From positions 1 through 64,000 of the forward strand of contig JABFSU010000024.1 in the NCBI GenBank assembly GCA_013140455.1: a DNA stretch of 64,000 nt, given 5' to 3'. The translations under genes and the position numbers were made by a program. How positions within the stretch are numbered: the stretch's first letter is position 1; each line of letters opens with the position of its first letter. The notes under the pieces were generated by a model. The model was not told where the DNA came from. It worked only from the letters and a program-made list of their open reading frames with translations, and made no database searches. Positions 18,692-27,330 of the stretch are shown here, piece after piece. Source of the DNA: Nitrospira sp. (GTDB lineage Bacteria; Nitrospirota; Nitrospiria; Nitrospirales; Nitrospiraceae).

Positions 18692-18712
18692 TCACAACAA
18701 AAGGAGTTCGCG

Positions 18713-19363
18713 ATGAAAAGTTTACTCGCAATGACGATGGCGGTGGTCGCAACGGCGGCGATGTCGGTTGTGGGGCTGGAGGGCCGCGCTCACGCGGTCT
18801 CGATCGGCCAATTGGAATTCACCTCGGGCGCGGTGAATTGGACCGGCGAACATGGCCGCACGCTCGACCGGCTGTTCGACCGTGATGGAGTCATCAAGAT
18901 GGGATCGTTTCAGTCGATGACGGAGATCGTGGATCCGATCAGGAAGCAATGCACTACCTTTTCTCTCTTCACCAGCGGCATGACCGGCGCTTCCGCGCCG
19001 TCCGCCACGATCAACGGGTCGTCGCTGAGCGTCGATCTCTCATCGCTCTTTTTCGGCTGGAGCCGCGGTAGCGAGGTGTATGCCTGGAACATCGGCGGTC
19101 TCGCCAAGGGATTGTTCAACCCGGAGACTTCGGAATTCAGCCTGTCCTGGAATCATCTCTTTGAGCGCGGCGCGTTCAAGGGCGAGCACGAGTGGTCGCG
19201 CAAGGGAGGGCAGGACCGGAACGCCACGTTCTTCCTGCAGGGCAAAGCGGTCGGATTGACCCCGGCGCCTGTGCCGGTTCCTGCCGCATTTCTGTTGTTT
19301 GCCAGTGGTGTGATGGGAGTAGGTGGCTTGGCCTGGAAGAAGCGCCGTGAGCTGACGGCCTAG
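18713..19363 (+). CDS. VPLPA-CTERM sorting-domain protein
   Basis: 216 aa. Signal peptide (MKSLLAMTMAVVATAAMSVV, cleavage near AHA), beta-rich domain beginning SIGQLEFTSGAVNW, and C-terminal sorting signal VPVPAAFLLFASGVMGVGGL followed by KKRRE. Paralogue of the protein at 17438 with a more charged middle (RGAFKGEHEWSRKGGQDRN). Probable XrtD substrate at the cell surface. AAAAGGAG precedes the start. The leader is hairpin-rich and carries a Pho-type array upstream. A family A repeat begins at the base after the TAG stop. Confidence 0.82.
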   Translation: MKSLLAMTMAVVATAAMSVVGLEGRAHAVSIGQLEFTSGAVNWTGEHGRTLDRLFDRDGVIKMGSFQSMTEIVDPIRKQCTTFSLFTSGMTGASAPSATINGSSLSVDLSSLFFGWSRGSEVYAWNIGGLAKGLFNPETSEFSLSWNHLFERGAFKGEHEWSRKGGQDRNATFFLQGKAVGLTPAPVPVPAAFLLFASGVMGVGGLAWKKRRELTA

Positions 19364-19395
19364 CAGGACGCTGAAAAAGTCCACCAGCGGCGTTC
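19364..19395. repeat. Family A element, copy 4, left end only
   Basis: CAGGACGCTGAAAAAGTCCACCAGCGGCGTTCC starts directly after the TAG at 19361-19363 and matches the left end of copy 1 with two changes. No right arm was found before the next gene, so it appears truncated. Confidence 0.75.
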
Positions 19396-19443
19396 CGTGC
19401 ACCGTGAAACGTGAAGCGATCGGAAAATGAAGATGATCACTAT

Positions 19444-19470
19444 CGGGAGGAGTGTACAGCGCTCCTCCCG
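19444..19470. terminator. Hairpin between convergent genes
   Basis: Stem CGGGAGGAG (19444-19452) pairs with CTCCTCCCG (19462-19470). It lies between the convergent genes ending at 19363 and 19709. It lacks a clear T-run, so termination is only probable. Confidence 0.45.
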
Positions 19471-19516
19471 GCCCGTTCAGGACGTGGGTTCCAGACGAGT
19501 CGATCCGAGCAGGTTG

Positions 19517-19712
19517 TTAACCCGCATTATTCATGACGGTTCGTCGCGAAATCGTCGAGCCACGTCGCGAGAGCGGCGCGCGGAGCCGTGAGGACCGGAG
19601 GCGTACTCGTGCAGTCCGTCGAGGGTCCGAGGGGCGAGCCCGTCGACCGAAGGCTTGTCGCAGCAGCGGATCGGCGATTGCAGCAGAAACGCTCATGAAT
19701 AATGCGGGCTAA
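19517..19712. repeat. Inverted-repeat element, family B (MITE-like)
   Basis: Arms TTAACCCGCATTATTCATGA (19517-19536) and its complement ending GCGGGCTAA (19693-19712) match at 19 of 20 bases and bound 196 bp. The right arm contains the TAG stop codon (19711-19709) of the minus-strand gene at 19709. There is no open frame that looks like a transposase, so it is a non-autonomous element or a long structured tail. Confidence 0.85.
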
Positions 19713-20737
19713 GGGTTGCTGGCGGCGGTAGAGGAGGGCTTGAAGCAGAATTGCCGATCGGTCGGGCCTCCCGCCGCCGCCCAGAGAGAGACCGCACGTC
19801 CCACTTCCGCCCTGATCCTCAGGCAGACCCACTCGGCGTCGATCTGATTGAAATATCCATAGCCGGTTTGCCAGGGTGGCAGGAGTGCCAGCGTGGTCCA
19901 ATGGGGATCGACGGATCCACTGATCTCGATCCGATAGGAGGGGCCGACAGCGCCGCCAGGGTGGCCCCATGACAACCTGAAGCCACGAGGATATGCCGTC
20001 AATCTAACCGCCTCCGGTTCATACAGGATGGTCGGCGCGAGAATCGGCTGGGCAATCGTCGGAAGTTCCGCCGGTCGCATGCAGAATTGGCGATCGGTTG
20101 GTCCGCCGGCCTGCGCCCACTCGGACACAACCGTACCGCGTTCCCCTCTCATCCGGTAGCAGACCCACTCTGCGCCGGCCAGCGGATAGAACGAAAATTG
20201 GGTAAAGCCTGGCGGCTGAACGATGACCGTCGTCCACGCTGGTTGCAGTGAACTGGAGATTTCCACTCGGTGTGACACCTGAGGCGTATTCATATCGGCC
20301 CAGAGGAGGAGCACGCCGTTCGTCGTATTGGTCAGTCGGGCCGAGGACGGTTCGAGTAGTTGGGCCGGCAGCACCGGGTCCGGCCATCCTACGATTTCAA
20401 AGGGGACGGCCTGCGCCGGGGTGCTTTCGTTCCCGCTGTGATCGTAGGCCGTGACCGTGCCGAACCATTGGCCGTTTTCCGCTGCGTCGCCTTCCGAACA
20501 GCGAAAGGCGGTGCGCAGACCCACGTCTCTCATCCGGGTGAGCTGGTTGAGACTCCGTCCCATATAGACCCGGTAGCCGGCCAGATCGGATTCAGTATTC
20601 GGATTCCAGGCCAGCGCACAGTCCCGATAGGCCACCGGGCCGGCCGCATCGGCTTGGTCAGCGAAGCCTGGGCAGCTCGCGAGCAGGGCGCAGACCGTCA
20701 GAATATATCGCAGAGTCAAGAAGGGTCCAGTGTTCAT
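19709..20737 (-). CDS. Secreted protein with two tandem homologous modules, fibronectin type III-like
   Basis: 342 aa. Signal peptide (LTLRYILTVCALLASCPGFA) then a fibronectin III-like region (LAWNPNTESDLAGYRVYMGR, about 35-115). Two tandem modules of about 95 residues follow, each with an RLT strand, a [HY]RIEIS-type strand, W-TT, AEWVC-R-R and a closing AGGPTDRQFC-P. Each module has two cysteines that could pair. Likely extracellular binding or scaffold role; no enzyme motif. ATG at 20737 with GGAG nine bases upstream is preferred over an upstream TTG at 20767. A two-unit Pho-type repeat lies upstream on the minus strand. Confidence 0.7.
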   Translation of the reverse strand: MNTGPFLTLRYILTVCALLASCPGFADQADAAGPVAYRDCALAWNPNTESDLAGYRVYMGRSLNQLTRMRDVGLRTAFRCSEGDAAENGQWFGTVTAYDHSGNESTPAQAVPFEIVGWPDPVLPAQLLEPSSARLTNTTNGVLLLWADMNTPQVSHRVEISSSLQPAWTTVIVQPPGFTQFSFYPLAGAEWVCYRMRGERGTVVSEWAQAGGPTDRQFCMRPAELPTIAQPILAPTILYEPEAVRLTAYPRGFRLSWGHPGGAVGPSYRIEISGSVDPHWTTLALLPPWQTGYGYFNQIDAEWVCLRIRAEVGRAVSLWAAAGGPTDRQFCFKPSSTAASNP

Positions 20738-20799
20738 ATGTTTCGTCTCCGTACAACCGGTATTCAACGTGGGGGGCGCCGGTTACAGCCGACAGCGAG

Positions 20800-20821
20800 T
20801 CTCTGTAAATAAATCGTTACA
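20800..20821 (-). promoter_or_regulatory. Candidate Pho box upstream of the module-repeat gene
   Basis: On the minus strand two adjacent 11-bp units begin TGTAAC and ATTTAC with the core in phase, about 63 bp before the ATG at 20737. Shorter than most arrays in the window, so less certain. Confidence 0.4.
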
Positions 20822-20955
20822 AAATCTATGTAGGCCGCATCTGCCCGAGGAATTCGCCGTCGAGTTCCAGGCTGAGGGTACTGAAGCCTAGGGGCAGGTC
20901 CCGTGCCGGCCCAAGGCCGGCCGGCTTCCCGGATCGAGTGGAAAGTTCGCTTATC

Positions 20956-20988
20956 TGCAACCAGGCCTTAACGAATCCGTAACAGCGG
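20956..20988 (+). promoter_or_regulatory. Candidate Pho box at the head of the exopolysaccharide cluster
   Basis: Three consecutive 11-bp units begin TGCAAC, CTTAAC and CGTAAC, all with YAAC at the same offset. They end 57 bp before the first gene of the cluster at 21046. The spacer 20738-21045 holds nothing else that I recognise. Confidence 0.6.
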
Positions 20989-21045
20989 GAGCGTAGGGTT
21001 TGCGATTGATTACCTTCGATCGGTCCCGATGAAGGAAGGCGTTCC

Positions 21046-22365
21046 ATGCTCGTCGCATTTGTTCTCTTGATTGTGGCCCTGTTGGCAAAGGATGCGACGC
21101 CGCTCGGCGACCGGTTCGTGCTCCGCGCCTTGTCGGAAGGGACGGCGTTAGCCGTCGGCGTAGGATGGCTCGCTCTATCCGGGGGACGCATCTTCAATCG
21201 GTGGCACATGGTGTTGGGTCTCTATTTCGCCGCTTTGGTGTTTGCAATCCCCCAAGCCATGAGTCCGTTGTTTGTCTCCTTGCAAATTCTAGCTCTGGCG
21301 GCGATCCTCCTGTTCGCGCTGGCCTTTCTGGATGCGGCGAAACTCGACCCTCGACAACCCCTCTTTGTGGCCCGGACGATGCTCATCGCCCTGACAGTGG
21401 TGTGCCTGGTCAGTCTCCTGCTGCGGCTATGGCATCCGGCGCTTACGTTTGAACAGACGTTCGAGGGGCCTCGATTCCGGGGACTTTTCAGCAAACCCGC
21501 GATGATGGGCGCAGCTTCCGGACTCCTGTTCGGACTCTGCCTGTTTGTCCCGTGGCATTGGAGCATACGAGTTATCGGTATCGCCGCAAGCCTCCCCTGT
21601 CTCTTTCTGACCGGTTCACGAACGTTCTGGGTCGCGGCCACAGTCAGCATGGGCGCGGCGGGGATTCGGTATGTGCGCTGGCGCCGGGCGTTCGTGCCGA
21701 TGGTCGCTGCGCTGATTGTGACGGTACTCTGTCTGGGAATCGTGATCGGCACACAAATGACTCCGGCGCAAGGGGCAAAGATTTTCAGGCAGGACTCGAT
21801 TGAAAATCTGTCCGGACGGACGGCGATGTGGGCGCAGGCGCTTCAACGGTACTGGGAGCATCCATGGCTGGGCTACGGGTTCACGGCCGGCGGGGTGGTG
21901 CTCGATGAAAGCGGTTGGAGGGGGGCAGGGGGCGCATCGTCCAACTCGCCGTCGCAGGGAGCGATCACCCTCCACAACGGATATGTGCAGGCCCTCTTGG
22001 ATTCAGGGGGGATCGGCGCGGCGTTGTATGTGGCGGTGATTCTCTCCGCGCTGCTGTGTTTTCTCCGGTACGACGGCGCGAAACAATATGCCGCCGAGTT
22101 CTATTGCCTCCTCTTTCTAGCGATCGCCAACCTCGGTGAAACAGTGATCTTTGGAGCAGCGGTGCTGCACGGGGTGTGGTTTTGGTATGTCACGGTCCTG
22201 GCGCTCACGCTTCCCTCCCTTGCACCCCGATCCCCTTTGCCAGAGCGGGCAGACCCTGTGAGGCGGGAGGCCACACGAGGAGCGGAGGCAGGGTGGGTTC
22301 TCACGCCGGGAGCGCCGGAGCCCAGACGCTTTCCGCTGGTGCAGTCGAGGGAGACCCGGTTATGA
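21046..22365 (+). CDS. O-antigen ligase/polymerase family membrane protein (Wzy-like)
   Basis: 439 aa with about ten membrane helices and a large periplasmic loop (about 245-310). Family signals: LTGSRTFWVAATVS, LSGRTAMWAQALQRYWEHPWLGYGF and LHNGYVQALLDSGGIGAALY, as in the Wzy_C/O-antigen ligase family. It would polymerise or transfer lipid-linked repeat units on the periplasmic side, here in the exopolysaccharide pathway. The last 45 residues are hydrophilic and Arg/Pro-rich. Its stop overlaps the next start (ATGA), so translation is coupled. First gene of the cluster, downstream of a three-unit Pho-type repeat. Confidence 0.85.
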   Translation: MLVAFVLLIVALLAKDATPLGDRFVLRALSEGTALAVGVGWLALSGGRIFNRWHMVLGLYFAALVFAIPQAMSPLFVSLQILALAAILLFALAFLDAAKLDPRQPLFVARTMLIALTVVCLVSLLLRLWHPALTFEQTFEGPRFRGLFSKPAMMGAASGLLFGLCLFVPWHWSIRVIGIAASLPCLFLTGSRTFWVAATVSMGAAGIRYVRWRRAFVPMVAALIVTVLCLGIVIGTQMTPAQGAKIFRQDSIENLSGRTAMWAQALQRYWEHPWLGYGFTAGGVVLDESGWRGAGGASSNSPSQGAITLHNGYVQALLDSGGIGAALYVAVILSALLCFLRYDGAKQYAAEFYCLLFLAIANLGETVIFGAAVLHGVWFWYVTVLALTLPSLAPRSPLPERADPVRREATRGAEAGWVLTPGAPEPRRFPLVQSRETRL

Positions 22366-23501
22366 GCAGGCTTGCGATCGTGCTATGGCTCGCGTTGATG
22401 GCGGCTGCGGGTCCCACGAGTGCGAATGCCCAACCGCCGCAAGGAATCGCGGGAGGACCGATGGCCGGGAAGCGCGCGATTCTGGATGAAACGTTTCAAT
22501 TCTGGACGACCCGCGATGCTGCCGATCGCACCCTGGGTCGCATCAAAGAGGCCGGATTCAATGTGTATATTCCGGTCGTGTGGTATGGAGCAGGCACGAC
22601 GTGGCCTTCCCGACTGGCTCCCTGGGATCCCGCGCTGACGGCGCAGACAACAACAGGATTCGATCCGCTTCGCTATGTGATCGAGAAGGCGCATGCGCTG
22701 GGGATCGAGGTGCATCCCTGGTTCACGGTCGTGCTGCGCCGGTCCGATCTTTCCCCTGATTTTGCGCTGCAGGGAGTGCTGGAGGGCGGCAAGCTTGGCA
22801 TGTTCGACGTGCACAATCCCTATTTCCAATCTTGGATCACGGATCTGATCGTCGAGGTTGCGAACCGCTACGATGTGGACGGCATCAATCTCGACTACAT
22901 CCGCGCCATGGGGATGTGTCGTACGACCACGTGCGGGGCCGAGTATCACGCCCGGTATCAGCGAGACCTCGAGAAAGACGCGTTGTTGTTTCGTGTGGCG
23001 CCTCGCATGGTTCCATCCCTGATCGAGTATCAAGAATCAGCCGTCACCGGCCTGGTTCGGAAGATTGCCGGGGCTGTGCGGGCCGTCAAGCCACGCGTGG
23101 TCATCAGCGCCGATGCCTATCCGGACCTGACGGATTATCTCAACGGACAGAACGGTGTGGAGTGGGTGAATCGCGGGTATATCGACGTCCTTTTCCGCAT
23201 GGACTATGACAAGTCCATCAACGGTATCGGCACAGAGGCGGTTCGGTCGCGCCTTAAGAATCCGGACCGGCTGACGGTTATCGCCGGCAACTATGACCTC
23301 GTTCAAGAAGGCGCGTTGCCGCGGTCGGGACGATGGCTTGTAGACACGTTGCACGGGATCGCGTCCCGCTGGCCTCAATCCGGCGTGGCCCTGTATCTCT
23401 ACAATCAACTGTCCGACGAGCAGGTAGAGGCCTTGAAGTTCTTCGATCGGCGCAGGCCGGCCAATGATCTGGACGCGCCGAGGAATGTCCAAATCCGTTG
23501 A
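22362..23501 (+). CDS. GHL10-type putative glycoside hydrolase, secreted
   Basis: 379 aa. Signal peptide (LAIVLWLALMAAAGPTSANA) then a TIM-barrel resembling GHL10/DUF187 proteins: GRIKEAGFNVYIPVVWYGAGTTWPS, HALGIEVHPWFTVVL, YDVDGINLDYIRAMG (Asp at the end of a beta strand, a likely active-site residue), VVISADAYPD and DVLFRMDYDKS. It lies inside the exopolysaccharide operon, so it may trim or edit the polymer; the substrate is unknown. ATG at 22362 overlaps the previous stop by four bases. Confidence 0.78.
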   Translation: MSRLAIVLWLALMAAAGPTSANAQPPQGIAGGPMAGKRAILDETFQFWTTRDAADRTLGRIKEAGFNVYIPVVWYGAGTTWPSRLAPWDPALTAQTTTGFDPLRYVIEKAHALGIEVHPWFTVVLRRSDLSPDFALQGVLEGGKLGMFDVHNPYFQSWITDLIVEVANRYDVDGINLDYIRAMGMCRTTTCGAEYHARYQRDLEKDALLFRVAPRMVPSLIEYQESAVTGLVRKIAGAVRAVKPRVVISADAYPDLTDYLNGQNGVEWVNRGYIDVLFRMDYDKSINGIGTEAVRSRLKNPDRLTVIAGNYDLVQEGALPRSGRWLVDTLHGIASRWPQSGVALYLYNQLSDEQVEALKFFDRRRPANDLDAPRNVQIR

Positions 23502-23524
23502 GGCCGCGGCGAAGGGGAGTCGAG

Positions 23525-24631
23525 ATGTTGACGATGCTGCACATAGTTGAAGTCTTGACGCCCTTCGGCGGTGTGCCTGTCAAGTTGCTCCGGCTTGCTG
23601 AAATGATCGATCAGGAGCGGAGCCGGTTGGTATTCTCTGTGTTTCAGCCGGCGACGCTCGATGATGTCATCAGCCGCTTAGGTTCGCGTGTCCGTCAAAT
23701 CGGCTCGGTCTCGCCGGTGCGGATTGTTCGAGCGCTCGACCGGGCGATCGAGGAAGAACGACCGGATGTAGTGTGTTCTCATCACACGCGCGGCTTGGTC
23801 ACAGGCTACCTGGCGGCGAAGCGGCATGGCCTCCCCCTCGTTCATCATGAGCACAGCAGCGCGCACTATCGTCAGGGCATCGGACGGCTTGCGGCCCAGG
23901 CTATTATGCCCCGGGTCGACCGGGTCATCTGCAATTCCCTCTATACGCTGCGCACAATTCAGGCGGCCTATCCCGGTATTGCCGGCAGGCTCTGCCATAT
24001 CCATGATCCTGTGGTGGAACGCCTGGCGACCACGCCTGCGCAAGCGGTTCGGGAGGAACTCGGCCTGAGTGAGACCGATCTGGTCATCGGACATATCGGC
24101 GGGCTGATTCCTGAGCGCGATCAGTCGTCGTTGATTCGGGCGGTTGATTTGTTGAGACCGTCCAACCCTCGCGTCAAGCTGGTGCTGGTCGGCGACGGGC
24201 CGGAGCGCGCACGGCTGGAGGCGCTCGTGCGAACACTGCATCTGGACGCGCTGGTGCGGTTCGCCGGGTATCGGGAGCCCGGAGATCTGCTTGGGGTGAT
24301 GGATCTCTATGTCAATCCCTGTGTCGATGAAGGATTCGGCATCGCGGTCGTAGAGGCTATGCTCGCGGGGCTTCCTGTCGTGATCGCCGATGCCGGCTCC
24401 CATCCCGAGTTGATCATCGACGGAGAGTGCGGAGTTTTATATGAGCCGGGCAATCCGGAGGAACTCGCCGCACGGCTTCAATGGCTGATCGACCACCCGG
24501 TCGATGCGAGGCGTATGGGCGCGCGCGCGCGGCTGCATGCGCAACGGCAGTTTTCCCCGGGCCGGTTCATGAACGGCTATCTCGATGCGATGCGACCGGT
24601 TGTTGGCTGTCTTGATCCGGTACTCCAATGA
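23525..24631 (+). CDS. Glycosyltransferase family 4 protein
   Basis: 368 aa cytoplasmic or membrane-associated GT-B enzyme. N-terminal domain: VEVLTPFGGVPVKLLRLAEMI and ICSHHTRGLVTGYLAAKRHGLPLVHHEH-like positions. C-terminal donor domain: VLVGDGPERARLEALV, DLYVNPCVDEGFGIAVVEAMLAGLPVV (the E-x7-E signature region) and LIIDGECGVLYEPGNPEELA. It transfers a sugar from a nucleotide donor to the growing lipid-linked unit. ATG at 23525 with AAGGGGAG is preferred to the TTG at 23498. It overlaps the flippase start by four bases. Confidence 0.88.
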   Translation: MLTMLHIVEVLTPFGGVPVKLLRLAEMIDQERSRLVFSVFQPATLDDVISRLGSRVRQIGSVSPVRIVRALDRAIEEERPDVVCSHHTRGLVTGYLAAKRHGLPLVHHEHSSAHYRQGIGRLAAQAIMPRVDRVICNSLYTLRTIQAAYPGIAGRLCHIHDPVVERLATTPAQAVREELGLSETDLVIGHIGGLIPERDQSSLIRAVDLLRPSNPRVKLVLVGDGPERARLEALVRTLHLDALVRFAGYREPGDLLGVMDLYVNPCVDEGFGIAVVEAMLAGLPVVIADAGSHPELIIDGECGVLYEPGNPEELAARLQWLIDHPVDARRMGARARLHAQRQFSPGRFMNGYLDAMRPVVGCLDPVLQ

Positions 24632-26145
24632 ATGTTCCTGCGCTCCAGCAAAAGCTGTTTCATGGATCAATGGCAGGCCTCGTGCGGGTCGCCTTGGCGA
24701 TTCCGGTCTATCTGGTGCTCACGCCGGTGGTTCTTCACGCCTTGGGTCCGGAGCAGTTCGGCATCTGGGCGTTCAGCACACTCGTCATCAGTTTAATGAA
24801 CGTCACAGACTTCGGTCTCAAGGACAGTCTGGTCTACCACGTCGCGAAGCATAACGAGCAGCCGGACGAAGCCCGGCAGTGCTTCTCCGTCACGCTCTGG
24901 AGCTATGTTGCCATCGCGCTGTTGCTGGTGATCGGCACAGCGGCATGGGGAGCGAAGGCGTTTCCGGTTCTACTCAATGTCCCGGCTTCTCTTCACGAGG
25001 CCGCCGTATTTGTCTTGTGGGTGACGATCGCCGGATTGGTTTGGCGCCTTCTCGCATTGCCGTATCAGGCGGTTGTCGAAGGGTATCAGGAGCTCTTCCG
25101 GTCTCAACTGATCTTTCTCGCCTGGCTGGGCGTGCATTTCTTCGGCACGCTCCTCGCCCTGGCCATCAGTCCAACGGTGTACGGGCTCGGGTGGGCCGGT
25201 CTCTTCGGGAATATGTTTATCTTTGCGGCGTTCTTCTGGACGGTACGAAGGCGGTTCCCGCATATCACCCCCCGCTGGTACGGATTATTCACCGGGTCTG
25301 TGCGTTCCATGGCTGGATTCGGTCTGGGGATACAGATCGCTTCAATCTGTATTGCGATGCGAGAACCGATCTACAAAGTCCTGATTGCGCGATCCTCCGA
25401 TCTGGCATCGGTGGCGAGCTTCGACATTGCCTACAAGCTCTGTACGCAACTCATGTCGGTCATGACGACTCCGCTCCTTGGTCTCTTCGGCGCTGCGGCC
25501 GTATTGGCCGGACGGCATCAGGATCTCGCCAACCTGTTGCGTCCGCTGATCGGCTGGACACTCGGGGCCTTATTGCCCGGCGCAATCGGCGTTGCCGTAT
25601 TCGCCGAGCCGCTGATGCAGCGCTGGTTGGGCGGGGGCGATCTTGCGTCCGGCCTTTTTCTTCCGGTGATGTGCGTCGGGTTCGCCGTGTATTACGCGAC
25701 GGAGGCGCTCTATAAGACAATCGAAGGATCCGGGCGGTCCTGGTATAGCGCCGCCGTCCAGGTAACGGTCTTGCTCGTGCAGGTCGGGATGTTTTGGCTG
25801 TTGGCCCCAAGCCAGCCCCAAGCTGCAGCCTGGTCTCTCGCTGCAGGGTATGGGCTTTTCTCGCTCTTGAACCTCCTCATGTTTCGATCGCTGTTCCCCG
25901 AGATTCGTGTGTTCACTTGTCGGCAATGGGTGGCGTTGCTTGTGCCCTCCTGTGTCTACGTGATCGGCATCAGGATGTTTCCGCTTGGCGCCGATCCGTT
26001 GCTGTTCGGCAGCTATGTCCTGGTGCATCTGGCGGTTTTGGCCATGACCGGAATTATCGACGTTGACACAATATGGAGATGGCTAACGGCGGCGGGAACC
26101 GGATTTCGATGGGCCCTCCAGGCCGCGAATAGGGGAACGAAATGA
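24628..26145 (+). CDS. Polysaccharide flippase (Wzx-like, MOP superfamily)
   Basis: 505 aa, about 12-14 membrane helices. The start shows the family pattern (GLVRVALAIPVYLVLTPVVLHALGPEQFGIWAFSTLVISLMNVTDFGLKDSLVYHVAK). It would flip undecaprenyl-linked repeat units across the inner membrane. It is translationally coupled to both neighbours (ATGA overlaps at 24628 and 26142). No frameshift or oddity was seen. Confidence 0.88.
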   Translation: MNVPALQQKLFHGSMAGLVRVALAIPVYLVLTPVVLHALGPEQFGIWAFSTLVISLMNVTDFGLKDSLVYHVAKHNEQPDEARQCFSVTLWSYVAIALLLVIGTAAWGAKAFPVLLNVPASLHEAAVFVLWVTIAGLVWRLLALPYQAVVEGYQELFRSQLIFLAWLGVHFFGTLLALAISPTVYGLGWAGLFGNMFIFAAFFWTVRRRFPHITPRWYGLFTGSVRSMAGFGLGIQIASICIAMREPIYKVLIARSSDLASVASFDIAYKLCTQLMSVMTTPLLGLFGAAAVLAGRHQDLANLLRPLIGWTLGALLPGAIGVAVFAEPLMQRWLGGGDLASGLFLPVMCVGFAVYYATEALYKTIEGSGRSWYSAAVQVTVLLVQVGMFWLLAPSQPQAAAWSLAAGYGLFSLLNLLMFRSLFPEIRVFTCRQWVALLVPSCVYVIGIRMFPLGADPLLFGSYVLVHLAVLAMTGIIDVDTIWRWLTAAGTGFRWALQAANRGTK

Positions 26146-27314
26146 AGCTCGCAATCGTTACCAATATTCTGACGCCCTATCGTATCCCGCTGTTTGCGGC
26201 GATGGCCGAGCAGGTGGACAGTTTGACTATCCTGCTGATGGCCGAACGGGAGGAAAATCGTCAATGGGAGCTGGGATCGATTCCGTTTACGGTGCAGATG
26301 CTGCCCGGATTCCACATTCGTCCGCGCCGGGCTGATGTCTCGATTCATCTTAATTACGGGGTGATTCGGGCGCTAAGGAAGCTGAATCCTGACGTGGTGT
26401 TGAGCGGAGGATTTGCCGCGGCGAACGTGGCCGCGTTCGTCTACTGCCGGCTGTTTCGAAAAAAGTATGTGGCCTGGACGCATCTGACTCTGCAGGACGG
26501 CGCGGAGTCATCTCGAATCCGGCGCTGGATCCGGCATCTGGTGATCGGGTCTGCCGATGGAGCGATTGCGGAATCTTCAGTGGCGCGGGATGCCTTCGTG
26601 CACTATGGGGCTCCGCCCCGCCGGGTCTTGCGGGCCGTCATGCCGCTCGATGTGTCTCGGATTCATGAACGTACTGGAGGTATCCGGCGGAGTCCCGGCC
26701 ATCAGGTTCTCCGTGGCCGCTACCCCGGTGTCGTGCTCCTTTCTATCGGCCAGCTTATTCCCCGCAAAGGTTATCGGGAAATGCTGGAGATCTATCGGCG
26801 GGTCGCGCTGGTTCGCCCGGACGTCAGTCTGGTGATTCTCGGCGACGGGCCGGAACGGGCTTCGCTGGAACGGATGGTTAGCGACCAACGCATCCCTCAT
26901 GTCTTTTTCGAAGGCTACGTGCAGGCGGAAGAGCTGCCGCAGTACTTCGCCTGTGCGGACCTGTTCGTCTTTCACACGTTGTACGATGCCTTCGGGCTGG
27001 TGCTCAGTGAAGCCATGGCCGCAGAACTGCCCGTCGTATCGTCCGTGCATGCCGCCGCCACGCGCGACCTGGTCAAAGAGGGAGTGACGGGATTTTCTAT
27101 CGATCCCCATGCTGCGGACGCATCGGCGGCGACAATTGTGAAACTTCTCAACCTTCCTCATAGAGACCGAATCAGCATGGGACGTGCCGGATATGAACAT
27201 GTGCGGGCGTTCGACGCCGTGCCTTCTGCCGCACGTATCGTGGGATTTATGCGAAGCCTCACGGAGCAATCTGATCAGCTCTCCTTGGGAGAAGGGTGGG
27301 AGGGAAATCCTTGA
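26142..27314 (+). CDS. Glycosyltransferase family 4 protein
   Basis: 390 aa GT-B fold. MKLAIVTNILTPYRIPLFAAM at the N-terminus is the common start of GT4 enzymes. The C-terminal half has LLSIGQLIPRKGYREMLEIY, VILGDGPERASLERMV, FFEGYVQAEELPQYFACADLFVFHTLYDAFGLVLSEAMAAELPVV and LVKEGVTGFSIDP. It probably adds a sugar to the repeat unit; donor and linkage cannot be told. It overlaps the flippase stop and is separated from the next gene by 16 bp. Confidence 0.88.
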   Translation: MKLAIVTNILTPYRIPLFAAMAEQVDSLTILLMAEREENRQWELGSIPFTVQMLPGFHIRPRRADVSIHLNYGVIRALRKLNPDVVLSGGFAAANVAAFVYCRLFRKKYVAWTHLTLQDGAESSRIRRWIRHLVIGSADGAIAESSVARDAFVHYGAPPRRVLRAVMPLDVSRIHERTGGIRRSPGHQVLRGRYPGVVLLSIGQLIPRKGYREMLEIYRRVALVRPDVSLVILGDGPERASLERMVSDQRIPHVFFEGYVQAEELPQYFACADLFVFHTLYDAFGLVLSEAMAAELPVVSSVHAAATRDLVKEGVTGFSIDPHAADASAATIVKLLNLPHRDRISMGRAGYEHVRAFDAVPSAARIVGFMRSLTEQSDQLSLGEGWEGNP

Positions 27315-27330
27315 TCGGGCTAGGGGCGAT

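Larger units (their letters stand above)
18146..18712. other. Non-coding spacer with Pho-type array and hairpin-rich leader
   Basis: 567 bp without a supportable gene. It holds the phased repeats at 18322-18387 and then five small perfect hairpins between 18521 and 18691 ahead of the gene at 18713. A 72-codon open frame (18376-18594) has no good ribosome site and reads through the hairpins, so it is not called. Confidence 0.65.
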
